Notes: generated from the letters alone by a model not told the origin. DNA of 64,000 nucleotides from an uncultured Rivibacter sp. (GCA_946481025.1 CAMLNA010000007.1:1-64000), one strand, 5' to 3'. Positions 39,002 through 49,004 are shown, counted from the stretch's first letter. Translations and numbers: made by a program.

Positions 39002-39853
39002 ATGCCGCAAGCATTCGACCCTGCCTGGCTCGACGAGCAGTACAACAACCGCGCGCGCATCCCGGAGCACCCGCAGATCTTCGCCCGCTGGGCCGCCGAT
39101 TCGGCACGGGCGCGGCAATCGCAGGCCTGCGAGCTCGACGTGCCCTATGGCGACGCGCCCGGCGAGACGCTGGACCTGTTCCTGCCGCCGCGGCCGGATG
39201 CGCCGGTGTTCGTGTTCATCCACGGCGGCTGGTGGCGCGCCCTCGACAAGGCCGACCATTCCTTCATCGCGCCGGCCTTCGTGGAGGCCGGTGCCATGGT
39301 GGTGGTGGCCAACTACACGCTGGCCCCGGCCGCCAGCATCGAGCAGATCACGCTGCAGATGGTGCGTCTGCTGGCCTGGACCTGGCGCCATGCCGCCAGC
39401 CGCGGCGGCGACCCGCGGCGCATCGTGGTGGCCGGGCATTCGGCCGGCGGGCACCTCGCTGCGATGATGCTGCGCTGCCTGTGGCCGGCGGTGGCGAGCG
39501 ACCTGCCGGCCGGGCTGGTGCGTTCCGCGCTGGCGATTTCCGGGGTGTTCGACCTGGAGCCGATCCGGCACACGCCCTTCCTGCAGGGCGACCTGCGGCT
39601 CACGCCCGACGCGGTGAGCCGGTTGAGCCCGGTCCACATGCCGGCCCCCGAGGGGGTACTCCATGCGTGCGTGGGAGCCGACGAGAGCGAGGAGTTCCTG
39701 CGGCAGAACCGGTTGATCCGCCGTGCGTGGGGCGCGTCGGCCGTGCCGGTGTGCGAGGCGCTGGCCGGGCGGCACCACCTCGACGTGCTGGACGAACTGG
39801 CGCAGCCGCAGGGGCGGCTGTTCATGCTGGCGCAGCAGCTGCTGGCGCGCTGA
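39002..39853 (+). CDS. Alpha/beta hydrolase, kynurenine-formamidase-like
   Basis: Cytoplasmic hydrolase of 283 residues. It has the HGGWW oxyanion motif (74-78), which resembles the HGGxW motif of animal-type kynurenine formamidase and related esterases, and the nucleophile elbow G-H-S147-A-G-G. The catalytic His is probably in GRHHLD near residue 263. No other tryptophan-pathway gene is nearby, so the substrate is open. Several ATGs are in frame; 39002 is preferred because AAAGGA lies at a suitable distance. The C-terminus is convergent with the RnfB-like gene. Confidence 0.85.
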   Translation: MPQAFDPAWLDEQYNNRARIPEHPQIFARWAADSARARQSQACELDVPYGDAPGETLDLFLPPRPDAPVFVFIHGGWWRALDKADHSFIAPAFVEAGAMVVVANYTLAPAASIEQITLQMVRLLAWTWRHAASRGGDPRRIVVAGHSAGGHLAAMMLRCLWPAVASDLPAGLVRSALAISGVFDLEPIRHTPFLQGDLRLTPDAVSRLSPVHMPAPEGVLHACVGADESEEFLRQNRLIRRAWGASAVPVCEALAGRHHLDVLDELAQPQGRLFMLAQQLLAR

Positions 39854-39863
39854 CGGGGCGGCC

Positions 39864-40532
39864 TCAGCCTTCGCTGCGGCGCTGGCGTGCGCGGGCCAGC
39901 GCCGCCTCGATCACCGCGCGCTTGCGGTCGATCTGCCCGGGGTCGGTGAGGCGGGTGTGCTCTTCGAGGTGGGCCAGCTTCTGCTCGGCCTTGGCGGCCA
40001 GCCGGTCTTCGTTTTCGCGCCGTGCGCGCTCGACGCGCATGCGATGGAAGGCGTGGCGCTCGCGGGCTTCGTCGGCCCGGGCCTGCGACCAGGCCTGCCA
40101 CCCGCTGGCACCCGGCGTCACGTTCTCGAGCGAGATGCAGTCGACCGGGCACACGGGGATGCACAGCTCGCAGCCGGTGCACAGCGGCTCGATCACCGTG
40201 TGCATCTGCTTGGGCGCGCCGACGATGCAGTCGACGGGGCAGGCCTTGATGCACAAGGTGCAGCCGATGCACCAGTCTTCGTCGATGACGGCCAGCAGAC
40301 GCGGGCCTTCCTGGCCGTTGGCCGGGTTGAGGGGCAGGGCCGGGCGGCCGGTCAGCTGCGCCAGCCTCGTCACGCCTTCGGCACCGCCGGGCGGGCACTG
40401 GTTGATCTCGGCATCGCCCGCTGCAACCGCTTCTGCGTAGCGGCGGCAGTCCGGATAGCCGCAGCGCGTGCACTGCGTCTGCGGCAGCAGCGCATCGATC
40501 TGGTCGGCAGTCACGGGGGGGAAGGCGGGCAC
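39864..40532 (-). CDS. RnfB/RsxB-like ferredoxin
   Basis: Iron-sulfur electron-transfer protein of 222 residues. A first cluster motif C21-x2-C24-x4-C29-x16-C46 is of the RnfB [4Fe-4S] type. Two ferredoxin motifs follow, C88-x2-C91-x2-C94-x3-C98-P and C118-x2-C121-x2-C124-x3-C128-P. The N-terminal membrane helix of true RnfB is missing, and the C-terminal 80 residues are a charged helix ([18 protein letters not shown]). No other rnf genes are present, as is common for this stand-alone betaproteobacterial form. A role as a soluble electron donor is inferred. Confidence 0.88.
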   Translation of the reverse strand: MPAFPPVTADQIDALLPQTQCTRCGYPDCRRYAEAVAAGDAEINQCPPGGAEGVTRLAQLTGRPALPLNPANGQEGPRLLAVIDEDWCIGCTLCIKACPVDCIVGAPKQMHTVIEPLCTGCELCIPVCPVDCISLENVTPGASGWQAWSQARADEARERHAFHRMRVERARRENEDRLAAKAEQKLAHLEEHTRLTDPGQIDRKRAVIEAALARARQRRSEG

Positions 40533-40558
40533 GCGGGGATTGTCGCAAAGGCAAACGG

Positions 40559-40583
40559 CAAGGCCCGCGCGCGGCGGGCCTTG
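40559..40583 (-). terminator. Hairpin downstream of phaZ
   Basis: CAAGGCCCGC (40559-40568) and GCGGGCCTTG (40574-40583) form a 10-bp perfect stem with a 5-base loop, 23 bases after the depolymerase stop codon. There is no strong T-run on the minus strand, so it may be a partial or Rho-assisted terminator. Confidence 0.55.
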
Positions 40584-40605
40584 TGGGGGCGAGGCAGCGT
40601 TGCGC

Positions 40606-41850
40606 CTACTTGTCGTATTGCGCGATGAAGCTGCGGATCTCGGGATAGGCCTTCTCGCGCCAGCGGCGGCCCGAGAAGATGCCGTAGTGGCCGGCGCCCT
40701 CGAGCGTGTAGTGGCGCTGCCTGCTTTTCGGCACGCCGGTGCACAGCTCGTGCGCCGCTTCTGTCTGGCCGGCGCCGGAGATGTCGTCGAGCTCGCCTTC
40801 GACGGTGAGCACGGCGGTGGTCCTGATGTCCTGCGGCCGCACCAGGTCGTCGCCCACCTTCCAGGTGCCGTTGACCAGCGCGAACTCCTGGAACACGGTG
40901 TGGATGGTGTCCAGGTAGTACTCGGCCGGCATGTCGAGCACGGCGTTGTACTCGTCGTAGAACTGGCGGTGGGCCTCGGCGCTGTCGTCGTCGCCGCGCA
41001 CGAGGTCGAGGAAGTAGTCGTAGTGCGAACTCAGGTGACGGTCAGGATTCATCGCGACGAAACCGCTGTGCTGCAGGAAGCCCGGGTACACCCGGCGACC
41101 GGCGCCCGGGTAGTTGGGCGGCACGCGGTAGATCACGTTGTTCTCGAACCATTCGTAGCTCTTGTTCATCGCCAGGTTGTTCACCGCCGTCGGCGACTTG
41201 CGGGCGTCGATCGGGCCGCCCATCATCGTCATCGTTCGCGGCGTCTTCTCGCCGGCCGATGCCATGAGCGACACTGCCGCCAGCACCGGCACGGTGGGCT
41301 GGCACACCGAGATGACGTGCACGTCGTCGGCGCCGATGTGGCGGATGAACTCCTGCACGTAGCGGACGTAGTCGTCCAGGTGGAAGAGGCCGGCTTCCAC
41401 CGGCACCATGCGCGCGTCGATCCAGTCGGTGATGTAGACCTTGTGGTCCTGCAGCATCGTGCGCACGGTGTCGCGCAGCAGCGTGGCATGGTGGCCCGAC
41501 AGCGGCGCCACGATCAGCACCGTGGGCTGCGCGCGCATCTTCGTCAGCAGCTTGGCGTCGTCGGTGAAGCGCTTGAAGCGCAGCAGCCGGCAGAAGGGCT
41601 TGTCGAGCGCCAGCTGCTCCTGCACCACCACCTCGGTGTTGCCCACGTGGGCCGAGGTGATGCCGAACGCCGGCTTTTCATATTCCTTGGTGAGCCGGTG
41701 CATCAGGTCGAAACCGGCGGCCACGCGCTGGGCGCCCGGAGCCTGGGCGAAGGGCGACAGCGGGTGGCTGTACAGCTTGGACGACGCGCTTGCGAACTCG
41801 GCAAACGGGCTCAACCAGGCGCGTTGGGTTTCGTACAGCTGATACAGCAT
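40606..41850 (-). CDS. phaZ: Intracellular polyhydroxyalkanoate depolymerase
   Basis: Degrades stored poly(3-hydroxybutyrate) granules. The 414-residue protein matches the intracellular PhaZ family of Ralstonia/Cupriavidus in length and sequence. The active-site nucleophile is Cys183 in SVCQPTVPV, as in PhaZa1; the supporting residues are an Asp in VEGELDD and a His in [10 protein letters not shown]. There is no signal peptide, which fits the intracellular type. The gene stands alone between two hairpins. Its presence indicates that the organism stores PHB. Confidence 0.95.
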   Translation of the reverse strand: MLYQLYETQRAWLSPFAEFASASSKLYSHPLSPFAQAPGAQRVAAGFDLMHRLTKEYEKPAFGITSAHVGNTEVVVQEQLALDKPFCRLLRFKRFTDDAKLLTKMRAQPTVLIVAPLSGHHATLLRDTVRTMLQDHKVYITDWIDARMVPVEAGLFHLDDYVRYVQEFIRHIGADDVHVISVCQPTVPVLAAVSLMASAGEKTPRTMTMMGGPIDARKSPTAVNNLAMNKSYEWFENNVIYRVPPNYPGAGRRVYPGFLQHSGFVAMNPDRHLSSHYDYFLDLVRGDDDSAEAHRQFYDEYNAVLDMPAEYYLDTIHTVFQEFALVNGTWKVGDDLVRPQDIRTTAVLTVEGELDDISGAGQTEAAHELCTGVPKSRQRHYTLEGAGHYGIFSGRRWREKAYPEIRSFIAQYDK

Positions 41851-41972
41851 CGTGAACTCCGGGTGTTTGACACGCAGCAGAAGGTGGTGCGCCGCAACAT
41901 TCTATGAAGGCCGCTGCCGGTCCGCACGTTTCGCTAACGGGGAAAACACGTACCAAACCGGTGCAATTCAAG

Positions 41973-42000
41973 CAAAAAGGGCCCGTGAGGGCCCTTTTTG
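41973..42000. terminator. Intrinsic terminator between aminotransferase and phaZ
   Basis: CAAAAAGGGCCC (41973-41984), loop GTGA and GGGCCCTTTTTG (41989-42000) form a perfect stem with A- and T-runs. On the minus strand it terminates the aminotransferase transcript 15 bases after its stop codon. Confidence 0.93.
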
Positions 42001-42015
42001 CAGGGGTAGTGTCGT

Positions 42016-43215
42016 TCAGGCGACAGCGGCGATGGCCTTGACCACCGCGTCGATGTTCCTGTCGTTGAGGGCAGCAACGCAGATCCGGCCCGAATCGACG
42101 CCGTAGATCCCGAACTCGCTGCGCAGGCGCTGCATCTGCTCCTTCGTGAGGCCGGAATAGCTGAACATGCCCTTCTGCGAGGTGATGAAGGAAAAGTCCT
42201 GCTGGAGGCCGGCGGCCGAGAGCTTCTCGACCAGCGCGGTGCGCATGGCCTTGATGCGCACCCGCATGCCGGCGAGTTCTTCTTCCCATTGCTTGCGCAG
42301 TGCGGGCGTGGTCAGCACGGTGGCCACGACCTGGGCGCCGTGGGTCGGCGGGTTCGAGTAGTTGGTGCGGATCACGATCTTCAGCTGGCTCAGCACGCGG
42401 GCCGCTTCTTCCTTGCTTTCGCACACCACGCTCAACGCCCCCACCCGCTCGCCGTAGAGCGAGAAGCTCTTCGAGAACGAGGTCGAGACGAAGAAGTCGA
42501 TGCCGGCGGCCAGGAACTGTCCGATCACCGCGCCGTCTTCGGCGATGCCGTCGCCGAAACCCTGGTAGGCCATGTCGAGGAAGGCCACGAGGCCGCGCGC
42601 CTTCACCGTCTCGACGACCTGCGTCCATTGCGCGGCGGTGATGTCGTAGCCGGTCGGGTTGTGGCAGCACGCGTGCAGCACGACCACGGTGCCGGCCGCG
42701 GCAGCCTTCAGCGCGCCCAGCATGCCTTCGAAGTTCACGCCCTTCCTGGCCGCGTCGTAGTACGGGTAGGACTCGACCACGAAGCCGGCATTCGTGAACA
42801 GCGCGCGGTGGTTTTCCCAGCTCGGGTCGCTGATCAGCACCTTGGCATTCGGGTTGACCTTCTTCAGGAAGTCGGCGCCGACCTTGAGCCCGCCGGTGCC
42901 GCCCAGGCCCTGCACCGTGGCCACGCGGCCGCCGGTCACCACTTCGCTGTCGTCGCCGAACACCAGCCCCTGCACTGCCTTGTCGTAGGCGGCGATGCCG
43001 TCGATGGGCAGGTAGCCGCGCGCCTTGGGCGCCTCGGCCATCTGCCTTTCGGCCGCTTCCACGCACTTGAGCAGCGGCAGCTTGCCGTTCTCGTCGTAAT
43101 AGACGCCGACGCCGAGGTTCACCTTGTTCGGGTTCGGGTCGGCATTGAATTGCTCGTTCAGGCCCAGGATGGGGTCACGGGGCGCCATCTCGACGGCGGC
43201 AAACAGCGAAGCCAT
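42016..43215 (-). CDS. Aspartate/aromatic amino acid aminotransferase
   Basis: PLP-dependent class I aminotransferase, subgroup I-alpha, 399 residues, cytoplasmic. The PLP lysine is Lys249 in [16 protein letters not shown]. Other family residues are visible: the NPTGYD loop (Asn186), Asp-x-AYQGF (214-220), and the conserved Arg near the C-terminus in SGRICVA. It interconverts aspartate/2-oxoglutarate or aromatic amino acids and their oxo acids. aspC or tyrB naming cannot be decided from sequence alone. It is divergent from uvrB and ends at a strong terminator. Confidence 0.94.
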   Translation of the reverse strand: MASLFAAVEMAPRDPILGLNEQFNADPNPNKVNLGVGVYYDENGKLPLLKCVEAAERQMAEAPKARGYLPIDGIAAYDKAVQGLVFGDDSEVVTGGRVATVQGLGGTGGLKVGADFLKKVNPNAKVLISDPSWENHRALFTNAGFVVESYPYYDAARKGVNFEGMLGALKAAAAGTVVVLHACCHNPTGYDITAAQWTQVVETVKARGLVAFLDMAYQGFGDGIAEDGAVIGQFLAAGIDFFVSTSFSKSFSLYGERVGALSVVCESKEEAARVLSQLKIVIRTNYSNPPTHGAQVVATVLTTPALRKQWEEELAGMRVRIKAMRTALVEKLSAAGLQQDFSFITSQKGMFSYSGLTKEQMQRLRSEFGIYGVDSGRICVAALNDRNIDAVVKAIAAVA

Positions 43216-43344
43216 GGGAGGTCAGTCCTTGTCAGTGGTCAGGGGAAGGGGAATCGGCTAGTCTCGTCGGCCGCCCTGCCGATCCGCGCGATCCGCGTGT
43301 CCAGGCAGCCTGTGGCGAGCGGAACTGCCTCAATTTTAAGCCCC

Positions 43345-45447
43345 ATGCCCGACCTCACCGAAGTCAACGCTCCCGATGCCGGCGCCGCCCGGCCGGGCGA
43401 ATTCGTCACCTACCCGGACTCGCCCTTCCAGCTGTTCCAGCCGTACCCGCCGGCCGGCGACCAGCCCACCGCCATTGCGCAGCTGGTCGAAGGCGTGCGC
43501 GACGGCGAGGTGTTCCAGACGCTGCTGGGCGTCACCGGTTCGGGCAAGACCTTCACGATGGCGAACGTGATCGCCCAGCTGGGCCGCCCTGCCATCGTGT
43601 TCGCGCCCAACAAGACGCTGGCCGCGCAGCTGTACAGCGAGTTCCGCGAGTTCTTCCCCAAGAACGCGGTCGAGTACTTCGTCAGCTACTACGACTACTA
43701 CCAGCCCGAGGCCTACGTGCCGCAGCGCGACCTGTTCATCGAGAAGGACTCGTCGATCAACGAGCACATCGAGCAGATGCGGCTGTCGGCCACCAAGAGC
43801 GTGCTGGAGCGGCGCGACACGGTGATCGTGGCCACGGTGAGCGCGATCTACGGCATCGGCAAGCCGGAGGACTACACCCAGATGCGCATGATCGTGCGCA
43901 CCGGTGACAAGGTGGGGCAGCGCGACGTCATTGCGCAGCTCATCACCATGCAGTACACGCGCAACGAGATGGACTTCTCGCGCGGTACCTTTCGCGTGCG
44001 CGGCGACACCATCGACGTGTTTCCTGCCGAACACTCCGAGCTCGCCATCCGCATCGAGCTGTTCGACGACGAGATCGAGTCGCTCTCGCTGCTCGACCCG
44101 TTGACCGGGCGCATCCGCCAGAAGGTGCCGCGCTTCGTGGTCTACCCGTCGAGCCACTACGTCACGCCGCGCGAGCAGGTGCTGCGCGCCATCGGCACCA
44201 TCAAGGAAGAGCTGCGCTGGCGCCTCGACGAGCTGGTGAAGGCCGGCAAGCTGGTGGAAGCCCAGCGGCTGGAGCAGCGCACCCGCTTCGACCTCGAGAT
44301 GCTGCAGGAAGTGGGCCACTGCAAGGGCATCGAGAACTACACCCGCCACCTGTCGGGCGCGATGCCGGGCGACCCGCCGCCCACCCTGGTCGACTACCTG
44401 CCCAAGGACTCGCTCATGTTCCTGGACGAAAGCCACGTGCTGATCGGCCAGCTGGGCGGCATGTTCAACGGCGACCGGGCGCGCAAGACCACCCTGGTCG
44501 AGTACGGCTTCCGCCTGCCGTCGGCGCTGGACAACCGGCCGCTCAAGTTCGAGGAATTCGAGACCAAGATGCGGCAGGTGGTGTTCGTGTCGGCCACGCC
44601 GGCCGCCTACGAGCAGCAACATGCCGGGCAGGTGGTCGAGCAGCTGGTGCGGCCCACCGGCCTCATCGATCCGGTGGTGACGGTGCGGCCGGCCACCCAC
44701 CAGGTGGACGACGTGCTGCAGGAGATCCACGACCGCGTGGCCAAGAACGAGCGGGTGCTCATCACCACGCTGACCAAGCGCATGGCCGAGCAGCTCACCG
44801 ACTACCTGGCCGACAACGGCGTGAAGGTGCGCTACCTGCACTCCGACGTCGACACCGTCGAGCGGGTGGAGATCATCCGCGACCTGCGCCTGGGCACCTT
44901 CGACGTGCTGGTGGGCATCAACCTGCTGCGCGAGGGGCTCGACATCCCCGAGGTGTCGCTGGTGGCCATCCTCGACGCCGACAAGGAAGGTTTCCTGCGC
45001 GCCGAGCGCTCGCTCATCCAGACCATCGGCCGGGCCGCCCGCAACGTGAACGGCCAGGCGATCCTGTATGCCGACCGGATCACCGACTCGATGCGCCGCG
45101 CCATCGACGAAACCGAGCGCCGGCGCGCCAAGCAGATCGCCCACAACGAGGCGCACGGCATCACGCCGCGCAGCGTGCGCAAGCAGGTCAAGGAGATGAT
45201 CGACGGCGTCTACTCGGCCCAGGCCAAGGACGACCAGAAGGCCCAGCAGGCCGCCGAGATCGAGGCGCTTTCCGAGAAGGACCTCGGCAAGCGGATCAAG
45301 CAGCTCGAGAAGCAGATGCTCGAGCACGCCCGCAACCTCGAGTTCGAGAAGGCGGCCCGCATCCGCGACCAGCTGGCCCAGCTGAAGGACCAGGTCTTCG
45401 GTGCCCACGGCAGCGACAACGTCGTGCCGTTCACCGGCCAGAAGTGA
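43345..45447 (+). CDS. uvrB: Excinuclease ABC subunit B
   Basis: Damage-verifying subunit of nucleotide excision repair; it takes DNA from UvrA and recruits UvrC. The 700-residue length is normal. Motifs are all present: Walker A (GVTGSGKT), the beta-hairpin region with the Tyr-rich [19 protein letters not shown]-type [16 protein letters not shown], helicase motifs V/VI ([22 protein letters not shown]), and the C-terminal UVR motif ([20 protein letters not shown]). The ATG at 43345 starts the standard N-terminus after a short variable tail. No consensus LexA box (CTGT-N8-ACAG) is seen in the upstream 130 bp. Confidence 0.97.
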   Translation: MPDLTEVNAPDAGAARPGEFVTYPDSPFQLFQPYPPAGDQPTAIAQLVEGVRDGEVFQTLLGVTGSGKTFTMANVIAQLGRPAIVFAPNKTLAAQLYSEFREFFPKNAVEYFVSYYDYYQPEAYVPQRDLFIEKDSSINEHIEQMRLSATKSVLERRDTVIVATVSAIYGIGKPEDYTQMRMIVRTGDKVGQRDVIAQLITMQYTRNEMDFSRGTFRVRGDTIDVFPAEHSELAIRIELFDDEIESLSLLDPLTGRIRQKVPRFVVYPSSHYVTPREQVLRAIGTIKEELRWRLDELVKAGKLVEAQRLEQRTRFDLEMLQEVGHCKGIENYTRHLSGAMPGDPPPTLVDYLPKDSLMFLDESHVLIGQLGGMFNGDRARKTTLVEYGFRLPSALDNRPLKFEEFETKMRQVVFVSATPAAYEQQHAGQVVEQLVRPTGLIDPVVTVRPATHQVDDVLQEIHDRVAKNERVLITTLTKRMAEQLTDYLADNGVKVRYLHSDVDTVERVEIIRDLRLGTFDVLVGINLLREGLDIPEVSLVAILDADKEGFLRAERSLIQTIGRAARNVNGQAILYADRITDSMRRAIDETERRRAKQIAHNEAHGITPRSVRKQVKEMIDGVYSAQAKDDQKAQQAAEIEALSEKDLGKRIKQLEKQMLEHARNLEFEKAARIRDQLAQLKDQVFGAHGSDNVVPFTGQK

Positions 45448-45493
45448 GCCGGGGCGGCGTCCGCCGGGAGGCGGGCCGCCGCGTGCCGGCGCA

Positions 45494-47014
45494 TCACGCC
45501 GCCGGCAGGAAGTCGATCGGGTAGGTGATCGTGATCGGCGGCACGCCCTGCTTGACGCCGAAGTTGAACTTCAGCACCCGCTCGACGACTTCGGCCGAGA
45601 GGGTGGGCGAGGCGAGGTCGGTCGACTTCACCGCGCAGGCCGACACCTGGCCATCGGGCTCGATGGTGAGGCGCAGCACCATCTTGCCCTTGAGGCTGGG
45701 GTCGTTGCGCAGCTCGCGGTTGTAGATGCGATACAGCGCCGCCTTGTAGCGGTCGAACACGATCTGGATCTCCTCGTCGGTGCGCGAAGGCGCGGCGCCC
45801 TGGCTGAGCGGGCGGGCGTCCGCCAGCGCGGTGCCGGTGCTGCTTTGCACCTTGGCCACCTTCACGCCGCCGCCGCCTCCGCCTGCGTTGCTGCTGCCGC
45901 CGCCTCCGAGGCCGCTGCCGCCGAAGCCGTTGCCGCCGCCCCCGCCGCCGGTGCCCGTGCCTGCACCCCCCGCGCCGCCGCCGCCGTTGCCGTTGCGGCT
46001 GATGGCCGCCACGTTGATGCCGCCGCTGCCGGCGCCCACCTGCGACACGATCAGCGAGCGGGTCGTGGCCGTTCCCGGCGCGATCTGCCCGGTGGTGGAC
46101 ACCACGCCCTCTGCGCCCACCTTCACCGGCCCCGAGCTGTCGATCAGGCCTGCGAATTCGTTCTGGTGCGCCAGCACGCCCTTGGTCTGTGCCGACGCCC
46201 GCGCCACCTGCTGCGCGTCGGGCGTGCCGGTCGGGTTGTCGGTCAGCGGTCCGGGCGGGCGCGGGTCGTTCTCGGCCGCCTGGGCCAGGCGGGCCGGCTG
46301 CGGGCTGGCCGACCGGGGCGCTGCCGTGCGGTCGGACGACTTGTAGTCCTGCGGCTTGCGCTCCGGCTTCTTCGGCTCTTCCTTCTTCTTCACGATGAGC
46401 TCGGCAACATGCTCGGGGATGAACTGCTCCTGCCGCTTCTCGTGCGCCGGCTTGAACAGGAACACGACCGAACCCACCGACAGCGAAACCAGCACGCTCG
46501 CCAGGAACACCTTGCGATAGCGCCGGTCGTCTTCGCCGTTGCGCGACCACGGCATGACCAGCGGCCGGTACGGGATCTCGGAGGGGTCGCGGAAGACCTG
46601 CAACTCCTGGCGCTGGGCCTCGGCCTCTTCTTCCAGGTCGACCAGCTCGGTGTTGAGTCGCCGCAGCGTGCCGGTCTCGACGTCGATCTCGTGCTGCACC
46701 TGCTCGCGGCGCAGCTGGACGTCGGCGACCTTGTCCTCGAAGGTGGCCACCTGCTCGCGCGCCTTCTGCAGCTGCGTGTCCGGTGAGTAGCGGGTGATGT
46801 CGCGATGCCAGAACAGGTCGGCCGCGCCGGCCGCGTCGAGCTCGCCCAGCGCGTCGAGGATCGTGCCGAGCAGGTGGAACTTGCGTCGCTCACCCGCACA
46901 GGCGTGGAGCTCGGCATCGAGCTCGGCCCGGCGCTGCTCGAGCACTTCGAGGATGCGGCTGACCTTTGCGATGCCGAGCGTCTGCTCTTGCAGGGACAGG
47001 GTTGTTGTAGTCAC
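45494..47014 (-). CDS. AgmX/PglI-type TonB-like protein of a trans-envelope motor
   Basis: Last gene of the nine-gene operon, 506 residues. The N-terminal 165 residues are cytoplasmic and contain a long coiled coil (about 80-140). A single membrane helix (about 169-187) is followed by a Lys/Glu/Pro-rich periplasmic stretch (VKKKEEPKKPERK) as in TonB and TolA, a disordered region, a Gly-rich linker (about 320-390), and a C-terminal domain (about 410-506; DEEIQIVFDRYKAALYRIYN, quoted in part, ...MVLRLTIEPDGQV...). This C-terminal pattern is that of AgmX/PglI and TonB-C-like proteins. It probably carries force from the ExbBD-like motor across the periplasm. Confidence 0.85.
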   Translation of the reverse strand: MTTTTLSLQEQTLGIAKVSRILEVLEQRRAELDAELHACAGERRKFHLLGTILDALGELDAAGAADLFWHRDITRYSPDTQLQKAREQVATFEDKVADVQLRREQVQHEIDVETGTLRRLNTELVDLEEEAEAQRQELQVFRDPSEIPYRPLVMPWSRNGEDDRRYRKVFLASVLVSLSVGSVVFLFKPAHEKRQEQFIPEHVAELIVKKKEEPKKPERKPQDYKSSDRTAAPRSASPQPARLAQAAENDPRPPGPLTDNPTGTPDAQQVARASAQTKGVLAHQNEFAGLIDSSGPVKVGAEGVVSTTGQIAPGTATTRSLIVSQVGAGSGGINVAAISRNGNGGGGAGGAGTGTGGGGGGNGFGGSGLGGGGSSNAGGGGGGVKVAKVQSSTGTALADARPLSQGAAPSRTDEEIQIVFDRYKAALYRIYNRELRNDPSLKGKMVLRLTIEPDGQVSACAVKSTDLASPTLSAEVVERVLKFNFGVKQGVPPITITYPIDFLPAA

Positions 47015-47035
47015 GGCGGGAGATCCCCGTTGTCT

Positions 47036-47527
47036 TTACATCTGGTTCACGGCGAAGGAGATCTTTCCGAAGCCGGCATTGCTGCTGGACAGCATGACCT
47101 TCTTGAGCACCTTGAACGGGACGAACTGGTCGGCCACGATCGTGACCTCGGTGTGCATGCCGGCCTGGTCGGCGCGCTGCTCGGCCTCGGCCTCGGCCTT
47201 GATGCGCTCGATGGCCTGGCGTATCGGCGCGATCTCGAGTTCGTCGCTGGCCACCACTTCGGCCATGGAGACGACGCTCTGGCCCTGCACCCGCACGTCG
47301 CGGTCGGACAGCACGACCACCACCGACTGCCGCGGCGAGGTGTCCACGCCCGAGATCGGCAGGATCACGTTTTCAGGCGGATCGAGCTCGACACCGGTGC
47401 CCTGGTTGACCAGCAGGTAGAGCACCAGCACGATGAAGATGTCCATCAGCGACGTCAGCATCATCCCGGCCGAGTCGCCCTTGGTTTCCTTGTGCGCCTT
47501 GCGGCGCTTGCCCAGGACAAGACTCAT
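47036..47527 (-). CDS. ExbD/TolR-family protein (with conserved Asp)
   Basis: Biopolymer-transport protein of 163 residues: short cytoplasmic N-terminus, one membrane helix (about 24-42) and a periplasmic domain. The proton-carrying Asp of the family is present as Asp29 (LTSLMDIFIVLVLYLL). The C-terminal periplasmic part with VTIVADQFVPFKVLKKVM is the usual ExbD/TolR fold. The gene overlaps the preceding exbD-like gene by ATGA. With the TolQ-like protein it should form a proton-driven motor unit in the inner membrane. Confidence 0.92.
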   Translation of the reverse strand: MSLVLGKRRKAHKETKGDSAGMMLTSLMDIFIVLVLYLLVNQGTGVELDPPENVILPISGVDTSPRQSVVVVLSDRDVRVQGQSVVSMAEVVASDELEIAPIRQAIERIKAEAEAEQRADQAGMHTEVTIVADQFVPFKVLKKVMLSSSNAGFGKISFAVNQM

Positions 47528-48012
47528 GGTGCATCCCCCACCGTCACGTTGGGAAACAGCGTGATGCGAAGGCGCTGCGAGCCTTCGCGCGGCCCGCGGA
47601 TCTCGACGAACTTGAGCGCGTCCATCACGGCGATCATGGCGGCGTAGCCGATGTCGGGCTCCACCAGCAGGATCGCGTCCCGCTTGCCCGGGTACTGGTC
47701 CTTCAGCAGCTTGAGCTTCTGCGACAGCCCGGCCGTGTCGTAGCGGTCGCCCAGCTTCGGCAGGCGGTCGGTCACTTCCTTGCCGTTGCCGATCTCCAGG
47801 CCGTCGTGGCGCACCATGACCTCGATCACCACGGGGGCCAGCTCCTTGCCGGCCTCGGCGGGGCCGCTGCCTTGCGGCGGCATGTTGAGCTCCTGGATGG
47901 TGATCTTCGAGAAGACCGCCGACAGCAGCAGGAAGGAGACCAGCACGACCAGGATGTTCAGCAGGGTCGTGAGCTCCAGCTCCTCCGACTCATGACGCTT
48001 TCTTTTCAGCAT
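47524..48012 (-). CDS. ExbD/TolR-family protein with Asn replacing the proton-carrying Asp
   Basis: Second ExbD/TolR-like protein, 162 residues, with one membrane helix (about 15-36) and a periplasmic domain (VVIEVMVRHDGLEIG ... ILLVEPDIGYAAMIAVMDAL). At the place of the conserved Asp the helix reads TTLLNILVVLVSFLL, with Asn19, so it should not carry protons. The codon is AAC, read directly from the DNA. It overlaps the TolQ-like gene by 23 bp upstream and the Asp-containing exbD gene by 4 bp downstream. It may form a heterodimer with that protein, giving an asymmetric motor; this is inference. Confidence 0.9.
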   Translation of the reverse strand: MLKRKRHESEELELTTLLNILVVLVSFLLLSAVFSKITIQELNMPPQGSGPAEAGKELAPVVIEVMVRHDGLEIGNGKEVTDRLPKLGDRYDTAGLSQKLKLLKDQYPGKRDAILLVEPDIGYAAMIAVMDALKFVEIRGPREGSQRLRITLFPNVTVGDAP

Positions 48013-48673
48013 AGTCGTGCAGGTGCGAGATGCGGGCGGTCGCGCCGGCGCGGACGATCATGTTGATCGTCTTGAGGGCGGCGATCTCCAGGCCGGCCAC
48101 GATGTGGCTGGCCTTGGTGTTGAGCAGCAGGCTGAAGGTGAGCATCGGCATGGCGATCAGCAGCCCGGTGGCCGTGCAGCTCATGGCTTCGGAGATCGAC
48201 ATCGACAGCAGGGCCGACTTCTCCGACGGGGCGGCGGTCGCCACCGCGGCGAACGCGCCGATCAGGCCCACGATGGTGCCGAACAGGCCGAGCAGGGTGG
48301 CGAGGTTCGCGAACAGCGACAGGTAGGAGATGCGCTTCTCGAACTGCGGTGCGATCGACTGCAGCACTTCCTCCATCGCCAGCTCGATGTCGTTGCGACG
48401 GCGCACCACGCCTTCGTTCTCGAGGCCGGCGTTGAGCAGCGTGGCGACGGCGGACTTGTCCTCGCGGGTGATCTCGCGGGCCTTGTCGAACTGGCCTTCG
48501 TGGAGCAGCGGCTGGATCTGCTCCCAGGTGCGGCGGTTGGCGCGGGTGGCGCGAATGAGCACGAAATAGCGCTCGGCGACGACGCCCAGGCCGATGAAGC
48601 CCACCACGATGATGGGGATCACCCAGATGCCGCCTGCGGCAATGAACCTGATGGCTCCCGAAAGGTACTCCAT
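47990..48673 (-). CDS. MotA/TolQ/ExbB-family proton channel protein
   Basis: Inner-membrane channel protein of 227 residues with three membrane helices (about 13-33, 122-148 and 158-182). The family signature is clear in SYLSLFANLATLLGLFGTIVGLIGAF (quoted in parts: LFANLATLLGLFGTIVG) and in the last helix (SEAMSCTATGLLIAMP). It forms the stator pentamer around ExbD/TolR dimers. The ATG at 48673 is chosen over a TTG two codons upstream because AAGGAG is 7 bases before it. It is the only ExbB-like gene in this operon, against two ExbD-like genes. Confidence 0.92.
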   Translation of the reverse strand: MEYLSGAIRFIAAGGIWVIPIIVVGFIGLGVVAERYFVLIRATRANRRTWEQIQPLLHEGQFDKAREITREDKSAVATLLNAGLENEGVVRRRNDIELAMEEVLQSIAPQFEKRISYLSLFANLATLLGLFGTIVGLIGAFAAVATAAPSEKSALLSMSISEAMSCTATGLLIAMPMLTFSLLLNTKASHIVAGLEIAALKTINMIVRAGATARISHLHDYAEKKAS

Positions 48674-48695
48674 TGTCAAACTCCTTCGACTGACA

Positions 48696-49004
48696 TTAGT
48701 TGCGTTGGCTTAGCTTGTAGAACTCGAGTCCGCGTAGAAACGATGGCTTGTCGATGGGGGCGATCTCCTGGCTCAGCAGACTCGACCTGAAGTCGGTGTC
48801 CCTTCCGATTTCCGAGCTCTTCCACGGGATGATGGTCAGCGACTTGGGCGTTTCGCTGTTGCCGACGATGGACATGCCGGAGACCTCCTTGGCCTCGCCT
48901 TCGTCGGCCTTCCTGGCGGGCTTGTCGGCCTTCGACTTGTCCTGTGCCATGGCGGCGCCGGCGCACAGCAGCAGGCCCGCAATGCAGAGCGCCTTCACCG
49001 TCAT
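48696..49004 (-). CDS. Small exported protein of the motor operon
   Basis: I do not recognise a named family for this 102-residue protein. It has a clear signal peptide ([20 protein letters not shown], cleavage after AMA), a Lys/Glu-rich linker (residues 21-40), and a hydrophilic C-terminal half with [16 protein letters not shown] and a Tyr-containing end ([11 protein letters not shown]). It is therefore periplasmic or envelope-associated. The ATG overlaps the upstream TPR lipoprotein stop (ATGA), and the TolQ-like gene follows after 22 bp. The conserved-looking middle (IIPWK) suggests a binding segment for a partner of the machine. Confidence 0.8.
   Translation of the reverse strand: MTVKALCIAGLLLCAGAAMAQDKSKADKPARKADEGEAKEVSGMSIVGNSETPKSLTIIPWKSSEIGRDTDFRSSLLSQEIAPIDKPSFLRGLEFYKLSQRN

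Noticed and set aside
43216..43344. LexA (SOS) box upstream of uvrB
   Set aside because: I looked for CTGT-N8-ACAG between the aminotransferase and uvrB genes and found no match.
45494..48673. Ordinary TonB-ExbB-ExbD iron-uptake system
   Set aside because: The TonB-like protein has an AgmX/PglI-type C-terminus and a large cytoplasmic coiled coil, and the genes are fused to a TPR-protein operon. No siderophore receptor is adjacent; the TonB receptor at 23293 is 20 kb away.
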